From contig WEDG01004143.1 in the NCBI GenBank assembly GCA_017591395.1, positions 62,001-126,000 of the forward strand: a stretch of DNA of 64,000 nt, in the 5' to 3' direction. This DNA comes from Schistocephalus solidus. Lineage: Eukaryota > Platyhelminthes > Cestoda > Diphyllobothriidea > Diphyllobothriidae. Below, piece by piece: positions 45,107 through 56,239 of the stretch. The notes beneath the pieces are model-generated. The model worked only from the letters and a program-made list of their open reading frames with translations, had not been told where the DNA came from and did not search any database. The translations under genes and the position numbers were made by a program. The stretch's first letter is position 1, and the number at the start of each line of letters is the position of its first letter.

Positions 45107-45425
45107 ATCAGCATCCAAAATTTCTTGGAGCTTCAGCTGAAGGGCTGGATTTTCGTCGATTTCCGTGGGGAACAGATCACCTTGAACTTCTGGTGACCAG
45201 ACAAACGATACAGCCGTCCGCGACGGTGTACCCGCGGGCGGGTTCTGTCCGCGTGGAGCCCGCTGACGTGAAAAGATGCCGGGTGTTACCGCAACATGAC
45301 TGAGTTGACTAATGAAACCCTCGTGGAAGGGATTGAAAATGTGGCTCCCTGATGGCGTAGCTACCGCGGTTGGATGGTTGGGCAACTTTGTGGGAGTCTC
45401 CGCGGAACCGAAGGCATCCGGCATC
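45107..45425 (-). CDS. bora: Bora (protein aurora borealis), first coding exon
   Basis: Minus-strand exon between an acceptor (TTTTGAACTTTCCAG) and a donor (GTAAGC), separated from exon 2 by a 94-bp intron (45013-45106). The ATG is the second base of the exon, giving exactly 106 codons in phase 0; the acceptor just upstream implies a 5' UTR intron. The protein matches the Bora N-terminal domain in order: SGSHIFNPF (NPF at 31-33), VTPGIF, TPSRT, F-V-W (74-76, equivalent to the human F-x-W), then LFPTEIDENP. Thr-Pro sites at residues 10, 23, 48 and 66 and Ser-Pro at 77 fit a CDK substrate. Family role: unstructured cytoplasmic/nuclear activator of Aurora-A that triggers Plk1 and mitotic entry. 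Confidence 0.88.
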
Positions 45426-46736
45426 CTGGAAAGTTCAAAAATATAAATAAGCTTCACAAGCATACAGGTAAGGCAGGGCTATGGATGGTTTCATAGTTAA
45501 TACCTCAGGTTGCTTCAGGACGTTGCTTCAGGAAAGCGGGTTGTGCGGTTAGGCTTGGATTGACTCTCTTTGAGGATCTTGGCGTTTTATTCAACGCAAA
45601 AGCTCTATAAAACAATGGAACAAGTCGGATGCAAACGCAGCTGCAGCGTAACCGTTCAAAGCCCATCGCACCGTCCAGCATTTAGGGAAACAGTTGGTAT
45701 AGCTAACCGCAAACGAGGCTTTTTTAGCCATATAACGCCAACTGCTAGTAGACACGCTATAAAGCAGAGGAATAAACTAACATGGCTGGGAAAACTTGGC
45801 TCTCCAGTGGATCAAGATTTTTTTTTTCTATTCTGTATTAATAAAAATGGGCGTTATACCCCCTGTCTAAACAACTTATCTGTCTAAAGACCTCGGACAC
45901 TACTTTGGCCAGACAAAATTCGCTGGCAGTAAAAGATGATAGTGCTTTCAGTGCAGACCGTGAATTTTATCTAGCCAACCGAACGTGCCAAAGGATATTC
46001 GAGGAAATCTGTTAGCGGCCGAAGCAGTTTTGTTTCCATTTTTGGGCAGCCCATATTTATTGGACGTATTTCGCGTTAACTGTTGCTTTCTATGTTATAT
46101 AAACGTTTCTTCGGTATCGAGTATTCCTAGTAACTGCAAATGGTAAATACAGAGAGGTTTGCCTTGAAGAGGGCTGAATTAGGCCTTTATAAATCTGAGC
46201 CCAACTAGAATTGCACTACAGAGAGGGTGAATTAACTAACCGTCTTCAGTAATAAAGCTCCTCACAGCCATAAGCGCTGATTTTCGTACAAAAGGTTTTC
46301 ACAATCTGTCCACTCATACAAATGTACTAGTCTGATGTAGAAACCGCAAGTTCTTCTTCTAAAAGTAAATTAATAAAAGTGCAAAGGAGAATAAAAGTCC
46401 GAAAGTTCATGATGTCAGACTATATTTTCAATGTCACGTAGCGCAACGCTTGCTGCATTCAGTTCGAGTAATCGGTGTTCTCTGTCTCCTCCAACTTTCT
46501 GAGTTCACTTGGATACCGGTAACGTGATGAAAAAGCTTATTCAATGTACACATTTCTGCAAAAGAACATCCAGGCGGAAAACAGTAAGCTCTATAGTGAC
46601 TGGTGGTCTGATCGAATTCCCTCCAGTTGAAAAGGAGACTTAAAAGGTTACATTTTAACATCGGTCACTAGCACAAACGAAGATATGCTTCCCTGATTTG
46701 CTGCCGATAGTCCGAATTCTCTTTCTGGTGATGATG
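45426..46736. other. upstream of bora coding start; no gene seen
   Basis: Should contain the 5' UTR intron and, somewhere, the bora promoter. I cannot place a promoter or first exon. No other gene is recognised. Confidence 0.4.
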
Positions 46737-46805
46737 ATTGTGAGGTTTGTTGTTTTTATTGTTGTCGTTGTTGTTATTGTTGTGGTAGTGGCGGCGGTGG
46801 TGGTG
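46737..46805. repeat. imperfect TTG/GTT-rich microsatellite
   Basis: A run of TTG, GTT and GTGG triplets with interruptions, low complexity. Confidence 0.7.
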
Positions 46806-46924
46806 AGCGATGGAGCACGGAGGGAAGAGGAGGTTTATCCGACGCTGGGAAATCGAACCCCACAACAGGTCTGTACAGTCTTCCCTATCAAAAATTCGAG
46901 GTTTTCGAATACAGTAGGACGCCT

Positions 46925-47065
46925 AATGACCCGCGGATTGGAAGGCTGTCAACTTACGGGACAACTCAGTCCCTCTCGAAACTGAGTCAGACTACCATGG
47001 TTCCTTCTTAATGTGGTCTTGTGGCACTCCCATGCATTCGAGATCCGATTCGTCCAAATAGAGGC
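46925..47065 (+). mobile_element. LINE-Z 3' UTR fragment (plus orientation)
   Basis: A diverged piece of the LINE-Z 3' UTR: GGAAGGCTGTCAACTTACGG, GGTTCCTTCTTAATGTGG, GTGGCACTCCCATGCATTCG. It is truncated at both ends. Confidence 0.6.
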
Positions 47066-47174
47066 TTGGTAAACATAGTGAATGGATGGCACATAGTGGA
47101 ACGGTTTTAGGCGACGGTTAGATGTAAAATAAGTGAAGAATAAGAAGGTTGTTTGTTCACCGGAATCATGGCTT

Positions 47175-47230
47175 TATTCGTCTGAGCTTTCGAACTCTTA
47201 CTGGAGTCCATCGTCAGAGATAAAACAGCA
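47175..47230 (-). other. hammerhead-like core 3' of the Penelope fragment
   Basis: On the minus strand it reads CTGACGA, a GGACTC...GAGTTC stem with a short loop, then GAAAGCTC. This resembles the hammerhead core C-U-G-A-N-G-A, stem II, G-A-A-A. Penelope-like elements are known to carry hammerhead ribozymes. I could not find a stem III or a matching stem I, so activity is doubtful. Confidence 0.3.
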
Positions 47231-47268
47231 AAATAAACGAGTAACATTTGTAGGGGGGCAGGGGCCAA

Positions 47269-48057
47269 TCAGACAGCAGTGGCGCCAGTCCGGGGGTGAC
47301 TACGCAGGGCCCTGTATGCCGGCGCCAGATCGATAAATCGATTGACCGAGTTCACATCAGAGGCACAGGTTTCAATCAAGTCTCTGCTTGTCTTGCATCT
47401 GGCGTGGGCGATGATCTTCGCGACTGCGAAGTTAAACTCGTGACCCGTTTCGTAGGTGTTGGCAGCCACTTGCGATAAACCGTCACCCCATCTCACAGCA
47501 AGCTTATGCTCGTGTATGCGCGATCCAAGCATAAGTCCAGTCTGTCCTGTGTAGTTACAGGACCAGTTTTGGCACGGGATGTGATACACTACTTCCGACT
47601 GCTCATTCGGATTTAATATATCCTTGATTCTCATGACCTTACTGCGCATGGTAGCTTTGGGTCGGTGTGCGATTCTGACACCAAGTCCCGCAACAATGCG
47701 CTCGGTCGCTTCTGACACGTTCTTGATATATGGCATCGCATGCAATACCGTAGGGGTTGGTTCTGATTGGGCCCTCCGGGGTCGAACACGTAGGCATCGG
47801 CTTATGAACGCCTTCGGATAGCCGGTGCGCATAAACTGGTCGCGGAGGTAACGGGCCTCACGTGCTTTTTCCGCCGGGTTGCTGCAATTAGTCTGGATGC
47901 GCTTGAATAGTATTCTAACACAGCTTCGTTTATGAGCCACCGGATGGTTGCTGTGAAAATTTAGAAGCTGTGTGGTGTTCGTCGCTTTCCTGTAGACAGC
48001 CATTTCTATTTCGCTGTTGGGACGTCGCCTGACGATGTAAAATGAGCAGATGCTCAA
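47269..48057 (-). pseudogene. Penelope-like element: RT thumb and GIY-YIG endonuclease
   Basis: A 262-residue open frame and the best-preserved Penelope copy here. Residues 15-50 match the end of the reverse transcriptase (EMAVYRKATNTTQLLNFHSN, HPVAHKRSCVRILFKR). A linker follows (MPYIKNVSEATERIVAGLG, then a basic RPKATMRSKVMRIKD). The GIY-YIG domain has VVYHIPCQNWSCNYTGQTG in place of the usual Y-x-G-x-T strand pair, then RIHEHKLAVR (catalytic Arg, EH helix) and TYETGHEFNF; the C-terminus is DVNSVNRFIDLAPAYRALR. Upstream the RT palm is missing, so the copy is 5'-truncated. Family role: endonuclease for target-primed insertion. The endonuclease could be intact; expression is not shown. Confidence 0.85.
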
Positions 48058-49689
48058 ACTTTAAAAATAAGCCGTCGCTGACCGGCAGCGACAAGCTACC
48101 AGGGTCCGGAGGACGGCGGTCTGTTGCCCATGAATTATCATTCAATAAGTGTGCTTAGCACTGCAGTCTTGTAGTTGAGATTTTGAGTCAAAGCGTTGGA
48201 AGAGACAATTTTAGAGCAAAAAATCCAAGCGCCTGTTGGCGATTCAGTCGCACTCGAAATTCCCACGAAACCACATTAAAAATGCTTAGTCAAGTATTAA
48301 TCCATGACGTGGAGTCTACGGGTGGTCTGGGCATACAGTATGCGAGCAGGACTAATCAATGATGGACGAACGCTTGGCATCAAGTGTCAGAATGTGTAAA
48401 CGTAACTCGATACCAGAACTTATGGCAAGCAGTCTTCATCAATAAAATTTGGATGTTTGCTGCTTGTCTGGTATCCGAATTCTCGCCTTGGACGCTCGGT
48501 AAATCAAGATCCCGGGGGTCAACTTCCACGTCTATATTACAGCGACGCACCCGATGTTTCTAGCAGACATAACGTGGCGATCACCCACTCAGAACAAGCG
48601 AACCGCGCGCTATTTTCGTAGAAACAATTCAATTAGCAGCTGGCCTACGTACGACTGAAGCATCACTCTAAAACTATTTCTGTCGTCTCCGTAGACGCAC
48701 AGACATCAGCTGCCGACCAGTGGGATAAAGAAACCCACGCACAGCTGGAAGATTTAGTCGAGAGATGTAATAAGCGTGAGCAGCTGAATATTGCCGGACC
48801 CAGCGAATCTTCCACCTTGTGGCCGTTTTGGAATTGGGAATTGGTGCGAAAATGGTTAAGTAATGCTGAACTGCTAAATAGAACAAGCTATTCGTCACCA
48901 TCAAACGCGTCCAGTATCGCCATGTTATTTACTTAGCTGATATTCGAATGAAAGCCGTAAGACTGGTCGGATTGACCACATTTTAGTTCTTTCACGGTTG
49001 CACGGTTGGGTTCATGATAGAAGATCGATGTGAAGTGCCAAACCTGGCAACGCTCGTGGGTCAGCCCCTGAGCTCGCTCGCACATACTTGAAAGTTCACC
49101 TCTCATCCGTACCAAAATGCCCCGTGTAAGACGCGTTAATAGCGTAAAAATACTACAGCATAACATAACCGAGGGCCTGAGCATAAAAATTCTATCTCGA
49201 TCAACGATCTGAGTTGATGGAAGGGTACTAACAAATGGTAATTATTGAAGCCATCAGTGCACGAGGTGGGTGAGAAAATATTTTAAGCAATTCAGCAACA
49301 TGCAATGACTTAATGACTCCAGCTACGTCCCGCAAAATGTTTCTTGCAGCTTAATTCGAAGACTAGTAACAGAGTCATCTAGAGTTGACAGCAACAACGA
49401 GTTAACTGCAGTGACCTCAAACCTCGGTGACACCTTTAAACTCAACCAAATTATTCGCTGTTAGTGGTAAACCTTCTGCACTGACTGTGCGTGTTGTGCA
49501 TGGCAGTTTTATTTTTAAAACTCTGCCCAGCTCAAGCGCTTGCCTAGGCACTTCGTGCACCTTTTTAACTACAATAACCAACCCATCAGCCATCGCTCTC
49601 TCCTAAAACATACTTTTATTCTTCAGCATTCCATGCCATTTCATGTGATCCCTCTATCAGGGTGCAACAACCAATGCAACACGAAGGCT
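48058..49689. other. no gene seen
   Basis: No conserved domain or splice-flanked exon is recognised in this 1.6 kb. Confidence 0.4.
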
Positions 49690-50480
49690 GCATAACGAGG
49701 TGCACGAAGAGGACGGGTTTCCTATTGAACTCTACAAGCCTGGTGGCGACACTGGTACCCTGTCTCAATGAGGTGATTGGACACGCGTGGAAAGATGGGG
49801 TCAGTTCTGATGACTGGGACTCGATCATCCTTGTGATATAATGCGAAGTGGGAGAACTGCTGTGCGAAAGGATTCTACAACCTCGCTGCAAAGGACATCG
49901 TTATAACCAGGCGATTTCAGACCTAATGCGACTCGGGGACGAGACCCAACAAGTCGTGTCGAACTGGGCGTGGATGCGAAAACCAAATATCCCTCCATTG
50001 TAACGTTTCTTTAAGTCCGTCATGGCTACTAGCGATCAACGGTCAACCGCTTTGTTCAGTTAACCGCAATGTTCGATTCCATCCATCGTGAGTCCTTGTT
50101 ATGGATGATATAAAGTACAGTATGCGGACAAAAATTATCAAGATTAGGGCCTACTATCACTTCATCACCACGCGAGTTCTAATTCACAGCAATCTTTCAA
50201 CCGTTCAATATTCGATATGGCATTCGACAAGGTTGTCTTCTGTTGCCCATCCCATGGAACTTTGCTGTTTATTAGGTCCTCAACATGATCCTACAAGTTT
50301 TGACGGTGCTGAATTTGCACCTGGACATCAGCTGATTAACCTCGGCTACGCTGACGATACCGCCTTGTCAGTTTCAAGTTTCAGTTATCTAGAATCTTTG
50401 GTGTCACGGATGAATGAATTCATCACAGTCGTCGTCTCACGAGATCGGTGTTGCTGCCCTTTATCCGGCACCGCTGCCCA
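49690..50480 (+). pseudogene. RTE-like LINE reverse transcriptase fragment
   Basis: Shifted plus-strand frames give an RT in order: EDGFPIELYKPGGDTG (fingers), SSDDWDSIILV (as in W-x-x-S-D-W-x-x-x-I-I-x-P), LTAMFDSIHRESLLW (motif A, with F-D-S) and INLGYADDTALSVSS (motif C, Y-A-D-D) near 50336. The pattern D-G-I-P...S-D-W and F-D-S-x-x-R-E-x-L-W is typical of RTE-type elements. Multiple stops occur, and the rest of the 270-residue frame after 50480 is unrelated. Confidence 0.65.
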
Positions 50481-52289
50481 CCCGGAGGCTTCGAAGAGGA
50501 CTTCAACCCAAAACCTTGCTCAACTGGGTTCGCAAGCTTATGGAAGTCCTCCGTATTCGGTCCCCGTCGATGATGAAGAAAGTAGGTCGGGCTCTTCAGG
50601 TTGGGTGCCGCATACTTCTACGCATAGGGCAACGCGATTTGCGACAGCATTGAGACCGTCTAGATCATGCATGAACCCAGCTGTACAAAGTAAGTACAAG
50701 TTGATACACCCCTGTTATTACGCGCTAAGCTCACGCGGCCAAATGGTGCGGTCAAGTTCGCGGTCGATGGGGGCACACGGTCACAGCATCGTGAGACCCC
50801 GGGTAGATTACGTACATCCAGCCCATTCAAGGACGCAGTATCTTTCTCCCCTTTCCCTCCCCATTTTTTTAGCCTATAAAACTTTTCAGGTGTTGGTAAA
50901 CTATAAGCTTTAACAGTTGGGCTCCGAAAATTCGGACCAACACAGGTGCCTTTCCGGTGATACCAGAGCCTGGAACCCGTATCTCCACCTCTATTCGTTA
51001 TCATTTTACAATTTTGTTTGTAACTTATGAATAAACCATCATTTTTCCCCAAAATTTCTTGGTTTGAATAATTAAATTCCATGTTTCAGAGCCTGTTGCG
51101 AAGTGCACCACCGGGAGGCCGATGTTGCAGGGTGTAATTGACAGCCAGTTAGTTCGCATGTCATGGAAGACGCAAATGTCTATGGAAATCATGGAAAAGC
51201 CGGGTAGTAATGAAAGAGAAGTTTGTAAGGACACAATAATTACAGAGGATATCAGCACCGGATGGAACTAAGGTGGGGAAAAGCGAGTTTTCAGTTCGAG
51301 TGTATGGTACATAAGAGTGAAGAAGGCTACATGTCACATGTAAATAAAGTATTCGCACTCAAGTAATATGCCAATTTTACGCCAAAAGTAAAATAATCAT
51401 AAAGATCCTGTCAACTAGGCTATCCATAGTGCCATTTTACTGTGTTTGGTTGTAACTCAAGCAACAAATACCTTCTTACCATGCTCTCTAGAGAGCTGTA
51501 TTCTTATTACAACTGATTTTGTCATAGTTAAACCGCATTTATGTTGCAGTGACAACTATTTCATTAGTATCCTGTTTTTAAGTGCCACCTTTCTGCAGCC
51601 TAATTCATGATATACACCAGTGATATGGTAGGTGAGGTGAAAGGCGCCTGTGAATACTGGTGACGGAATGAGAGGTGTCAAGTAACTATTGGTTATTCTG
51701 GCTAAATTGCCGCCGGATTCGTAATATGAATCCAAATTCAATTGAATGCGAATCGAGAAATGTTTTAATCCAATTTAATTCATGTCGTCATGTTCAGTTT
51801 GAATATAAAATGTAGAAATAAATTCAACTAAATTACAGAGCAGCAGTAAAATATCGGTGTACGAAATTATGTTGTTTAAGCTCAGGATGCAAAAAGAAAG
51901 AAAGTTCTTCCTTTACGTAGAAGTATAATGATCTAAAATACAAGCAAGCATAATTAAAAACGCACCTCTTCTACCAAAGGGTCAAAGCGGAATGTCCGAA
52001 AAGCGCACGCAACATTTAATTATTATCTCAAATGCATTTAAACTTCGAGCACTTACGAAAGTCTTAAAGCGCATTTTACCCCGCGGATTTCTTTTACAGT
52101 GTTTACGAAACATTTAAGCAGAATTTTGATTTATTTTGTTCTGATTTTTTTGCCAGAAAACCATTAAAAGTTTCAGGACACCGAAGGTTTTAACTCATCT
52201 TAAAAAATTTGGCCCTCCCTGGTCAATGGAAAATAATGAATTGGGCCATTTAAACCTCCTGTATAAGTATGCTTTTTTCAGCTAACGGA
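50481..52289. other. no gene seen
   Basis: AT-rich, especially after 51400. No recognisable feature. Confidence 0.4.
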
Positions 52290-54300
52290 GGTATTTACCC
52301 TTCATAAAATGCCCTCTCTTGCTAAACTCATCGATAAACTAATTGCAAAGCAAATAACGGATTTTCGCATAAGTAATCGAATTCTCAACTCCGCTGAACA
52401 TGGCCTTTTTCCAGACTATTCTTGCGAAACCTGCCACATTTCTTTTCTAAATCAACCAATCTCTCTTCTGTGCGCACACGACCGGTTTTCTCAACTGGAT
52501 GGTCGTGGCTTCTGCTGCTGCTGCTAGCAACCGCTGACCCAGTAAAGTGGGATCATCTATCTGTAGTAATTATCTATTTTCATCTTAGTAAGGCATTCGA
52601 TAAAGTGCCTCATAGACGAATTGTAGCTAACATAGAGGCAATGGGATTTCGTTATCCCCTCAATGACTTTTATAGATCATACATATCTGACCGAAAGCAA
52701 TTTTTTTTGTGGAGTCCTCATACTCAAGTGCTACCCCGATTGTTAGTGGTGTACTTCAAGGTACCGTATTAGGTCCTATGTTGTTCTTACTTCAAATATA
52801 TGATATTTCATCGATTGCTAAGCATTCTCAATCTTATATTTATGCTGATTCCCTCAAATGCTTGCATTCCCTCTCTATCTCTACGACCGAACGATGCCTA
52901 GAACAAATTCAGTCGGACTAAAACGCACTTTGGGCGTGGAGCTCCACGTGACTAATGTATTTCTCACCTTATAAGTGTCGCTACATGAATTTAGGCCTGT
53001 AAGTCTGCCGCAACCTGTTATTCTTAAAGGTTGCCCTTGACTGAATGTTCCTCCACCAATAAATTATATCTTTCGCCTAATGCCGATATAATTACTGGCA
53101 AAGCTGCTCCGATTTGCGACTTTATTTCTTAGAATTTTTACCTATCCGAAATTAAATAAAGAATTTATTGTATGTTTGCACTTCCCATTCTTGAATTTTG
53201 CTGTATTTTCTTCGATTTAATTAACGATTCTAGCTGTTCAAAAATTGAAAATATCCAAAGACATTTCACAAAAAAACTCCTGCATCCGATTCCTTCAAAT
53301 TCTTCTTAGTCAACTAGACGCCAGCTGGCAAAACTAAAAGTTCTTTGGATCAGGAGCCTGGAAGCAAGCTTTTGTCTCATTTTTCGACTAAATACTAGCT
53401 CAAATCACCCCAGGCTTTCTGTCATTCCCTTGTTATTCTTCCTTATAACCTAAGAAATTCAGCACTAATTATACCTCCACGTGTAAACACTCTATTTTCT
53501 TTGCTTCTCGATATAGTTTCGTTGGAATAACTTGCCTTTTAAAATTAGGTCCTTAACTATTCTATCTGCATTTAAGCGAAGACTGCACGTTGATCTTAAC
53601 ACTGATCCTATTAACCTTTTATCTTCATCATCTTTTCCGAGCCGCTTTCTCTATGACACGGAGAAAAGGACCATCGGGAATTTAAGTGACACTCTTAAAA
53701 CTATTTTTTTCTCTTCATCGAGTCCAACATGAACCATGATGTCTCCTTATAGCACCAGTCATTCAAAGGATGAAGTCATTCGGACGTTCAAATCCGAACG
53801 TACACAGTCTAAAATGCTGCCGTTTCGTTGGATACTTACCATCATCAGAATTAATTTCGGGAACCGAAAAATGCTGAGGCCTCAATTTCACAAACGTTGT
53901 TTCACGAGATTTTGTTTCATGCACCATAGGGAGCAAGAACGAACCATATCGACGTTTCAATGTCTCATTCTGAAATGCTACTGCAGTATAAGCCTACTCT
54001 ACCACCTTCCCTTATTCTCCTGAGCAGTTTTTTTCTCCTACCCTCTATTTGAAAATAAAGGCATATTGAACTCTGCCACCATTTTCAAGACAGGAGTTTT
54101 TTTACTGCCTATTTTCTAGTTCACTATTAATTTCGAAACATCGCTAACTGTTGACCTATCAGAACAATTTCTGCCTACATTATTATATATTTGTACATTT
54201 TATCTGTACACATTTTAAAATTTTTAATTTTGTTACTGATGTTTGTTATGACAGTGCCTTGCCGGCGCTTAACAAATATGAATTCCAAATTCCAAATTTC
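52290..54300 (+). mobile_element. CR1/L2-like LINE, copy A (5'-truncated)
   Basis: A plus-strand partial element parallel to copy B. It starts at the MPSLAKLIDKLIAKQITDF block (52309), followed by HLSKAFDKVPHRRIVA (motif A), VSGVLQGTVLGPMLFL (motif B) and YIYADSLKCL (motif C with Y-A-D-S in place of Y-A-D-D). A decayed C-terminus follows to about 53720. The 3' UTR ends with ATGCCTTGCCGGCGC and a short AATTCCA tandem at 54280-54298. The mutated catalytic Asp and frameshifts make it dead. Confidence 0.85.
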
Positions 54301-54302
54301 AG

Positions 54303-55150
54303 ACAAACTTCAATTAGTGTGTTCAGTTCAGTTCAGTTCATTATATTGGAGAAAAATAGGCTAAAATCACGAAATCCCTATTGGTCACATTAAAAAATCT
54401 GAAGAATTACAAATACTGCAAAAAAGGTCAGTCAAGTGGCTAAAGATAGAGACACATCGTACATTGGTGGTATATGGTTAGGTAATCACATAGCCCACGT
54501 GCTTTTGTAGCATATGTTGTTCAAGCCGGTGTGAATGTTTCGACAGATTGAGACATTACAATCTCCTGGGGTAGGTTATTCCACAGTTCGAAGATGAGTT
54601 TAGATAAAAAAATACTTCCTGCCATTTAATCTTCCTTGACAACCCACGTTGTTTGAATGGATGCACCGGAAATTAGTTACAGGGGTAAGTTTGATAAAGT
54701 TGTCACACAGGAGGGCGCAAACTAGGCCACGCACGATACCGAAAGTTGGTGCCAAGTTTCCACGCAGCTGCCTATTACTCAAAGGATACATTTTAAGTTA
54801 TTTAGGTGGAGCTTGTAGGACAGTGCACCTTGAGCTCTTACTAATTTTTACGTCTCACACAAAACCCTTTCGAGAATGTTGTAATGCTGCTGCAGTTATG
54901 GTCTCAAAGCCTAGATTGCACATTCAAGATGTGGCCTAAAAAACTTACCGAAGATATTAGAACAGTAATCTTTTTCGATGGCGTACAGCATTGCATGTGC
55001 ATCTTTAACCTCCTTCCAATGTTGTGTAGAAGGCACTTAGTCGCCTGTCATGCAAACGCCGTGATCTTTCTGTGTATATGTTTCGTGGAATGGCGTTCCG
55101 TTCAGCTAGTAGCTTTGCGTACCATGGACCAGATTTCCATTTCCTAGACG
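54303..55150 (-). pseudogene. CR1-like LINE 3' fragment, minus strand
   Basis: On the minus strand, YPLSNRQLRGNLAPTFGIVRG (RT C-terminal conserved block, about 54790-54730) and FELWNNLPQEIVMSQSVETF (about 54595-54535) are the classical CR1 C-terminus. The element ends in a GAACT-type pentanucleotide tandem near 54320-54345. Upstream protein sequence toward 55150 is too decayed to follow. Confidence 0.7.
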
Positions 55151-55224
55151 CAGCAGGGTACATTTGTTCGATTCGAAGGATAGGAGCATCTGCGGGACCG
55201 GGCGTTCAATCGACAAAGATTTAA

Positions 55225-55960
55225 TTGGAAGTTGTCTTAATTGGCAGCGGCATGAATGGCTTTTTTATAAATACTGATGAGCGTAACCTGCAACTCAGGA
55301 ATACGCTCAGCTTAGTTTCATTCAATGCGAGATCAGTTGTAAATAAGATGGCTAAGCTTAGAACAGTAGCCTTTGAGCTTGATCCAGATATGCTCTGCAT
55401 CACTGAATCCTGGGCTCACTCTTTTATTTCTGACTAAACGCTTGCTATGATAATTTCAATTTGTACCAACAAGACCGCGCTGAAAAACGTGGCGGTGGTT
55501 GCCTTCTTAATATTAAGTCATCCTTTATACAGTTCCCTTTTCAGGCTGAGAATTTTGTCCTTTTCTGGAAATGTATGCTTTGCTTCAGTTATCCTCCCTC
55601 ACAAAAAAAGCGGTAATTGGCTGTGCCTATAATCCTCCGTGTTTTATTCTGGCAATGAAAGCGAGCTCTGTGAACTATTTGAAAAAGTTGCAGACACTCA
55701 GTTTGATGTCAAAATAATCGTAGGCGATTTCAATCTGCCAGACATTGACTGGCAGGCAAAATCCTCTCCACCTAAACATCAGAAATTGGTCGAAACTATT
55801 AAATTTTCAAACATGTCCCAACTGGTCAGATAAGTTACAAGAAATGACAACATTTTCGATTTAATTTTTACAAATGATGTCCACCCTATTTTTATGAATT
55901 TTCATCATGATCTTTTCACAAGTGATCACGCAATAATTCACTGTTGTTTTTCAGTCCCCC
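55225..55960 (+). pseudogene. CR1/L2-like LINE copy B, endonuclease
   Basis: Fragments in order: LSLVSFNARSVVNKMAKLR, MLCITESW (catalytic E), EKRGGGCLLNIKSSF, VKIIVGDFNLPDIDWQ (catalytic D-x-N), NIFDLIFTNDV and FTSDHAIIHC (catalytic S-D-H). All key residues are visible, but they are split by stops and frameshifts near 55435, 55630 and 55833. Confidence 0.85.
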
Positions 55961-56239
55961 TTCTTACGAAGCCTGAGGTTAAATGCAATAACCTCGACTA
56001 TACTAAACACAAACGATGAAATGATAAATAATTTCGTAAGCACTCTAGCTTGACATAGCATATTCGAAATCAATGATCCAAACTTTTTCCGTGAGCTATT
56101 ACAGAGCCTCACAGAACAAATCCAGGCTTTAATCCCGTTTAAGATTTTTAATTCAAATACAGCTTTTCTACTGTTCCGCATTTTCTCCAGAACAGACTTA
56201 AACAATTACGAAAACAACTTAAATATTCATCTAAAAGCT

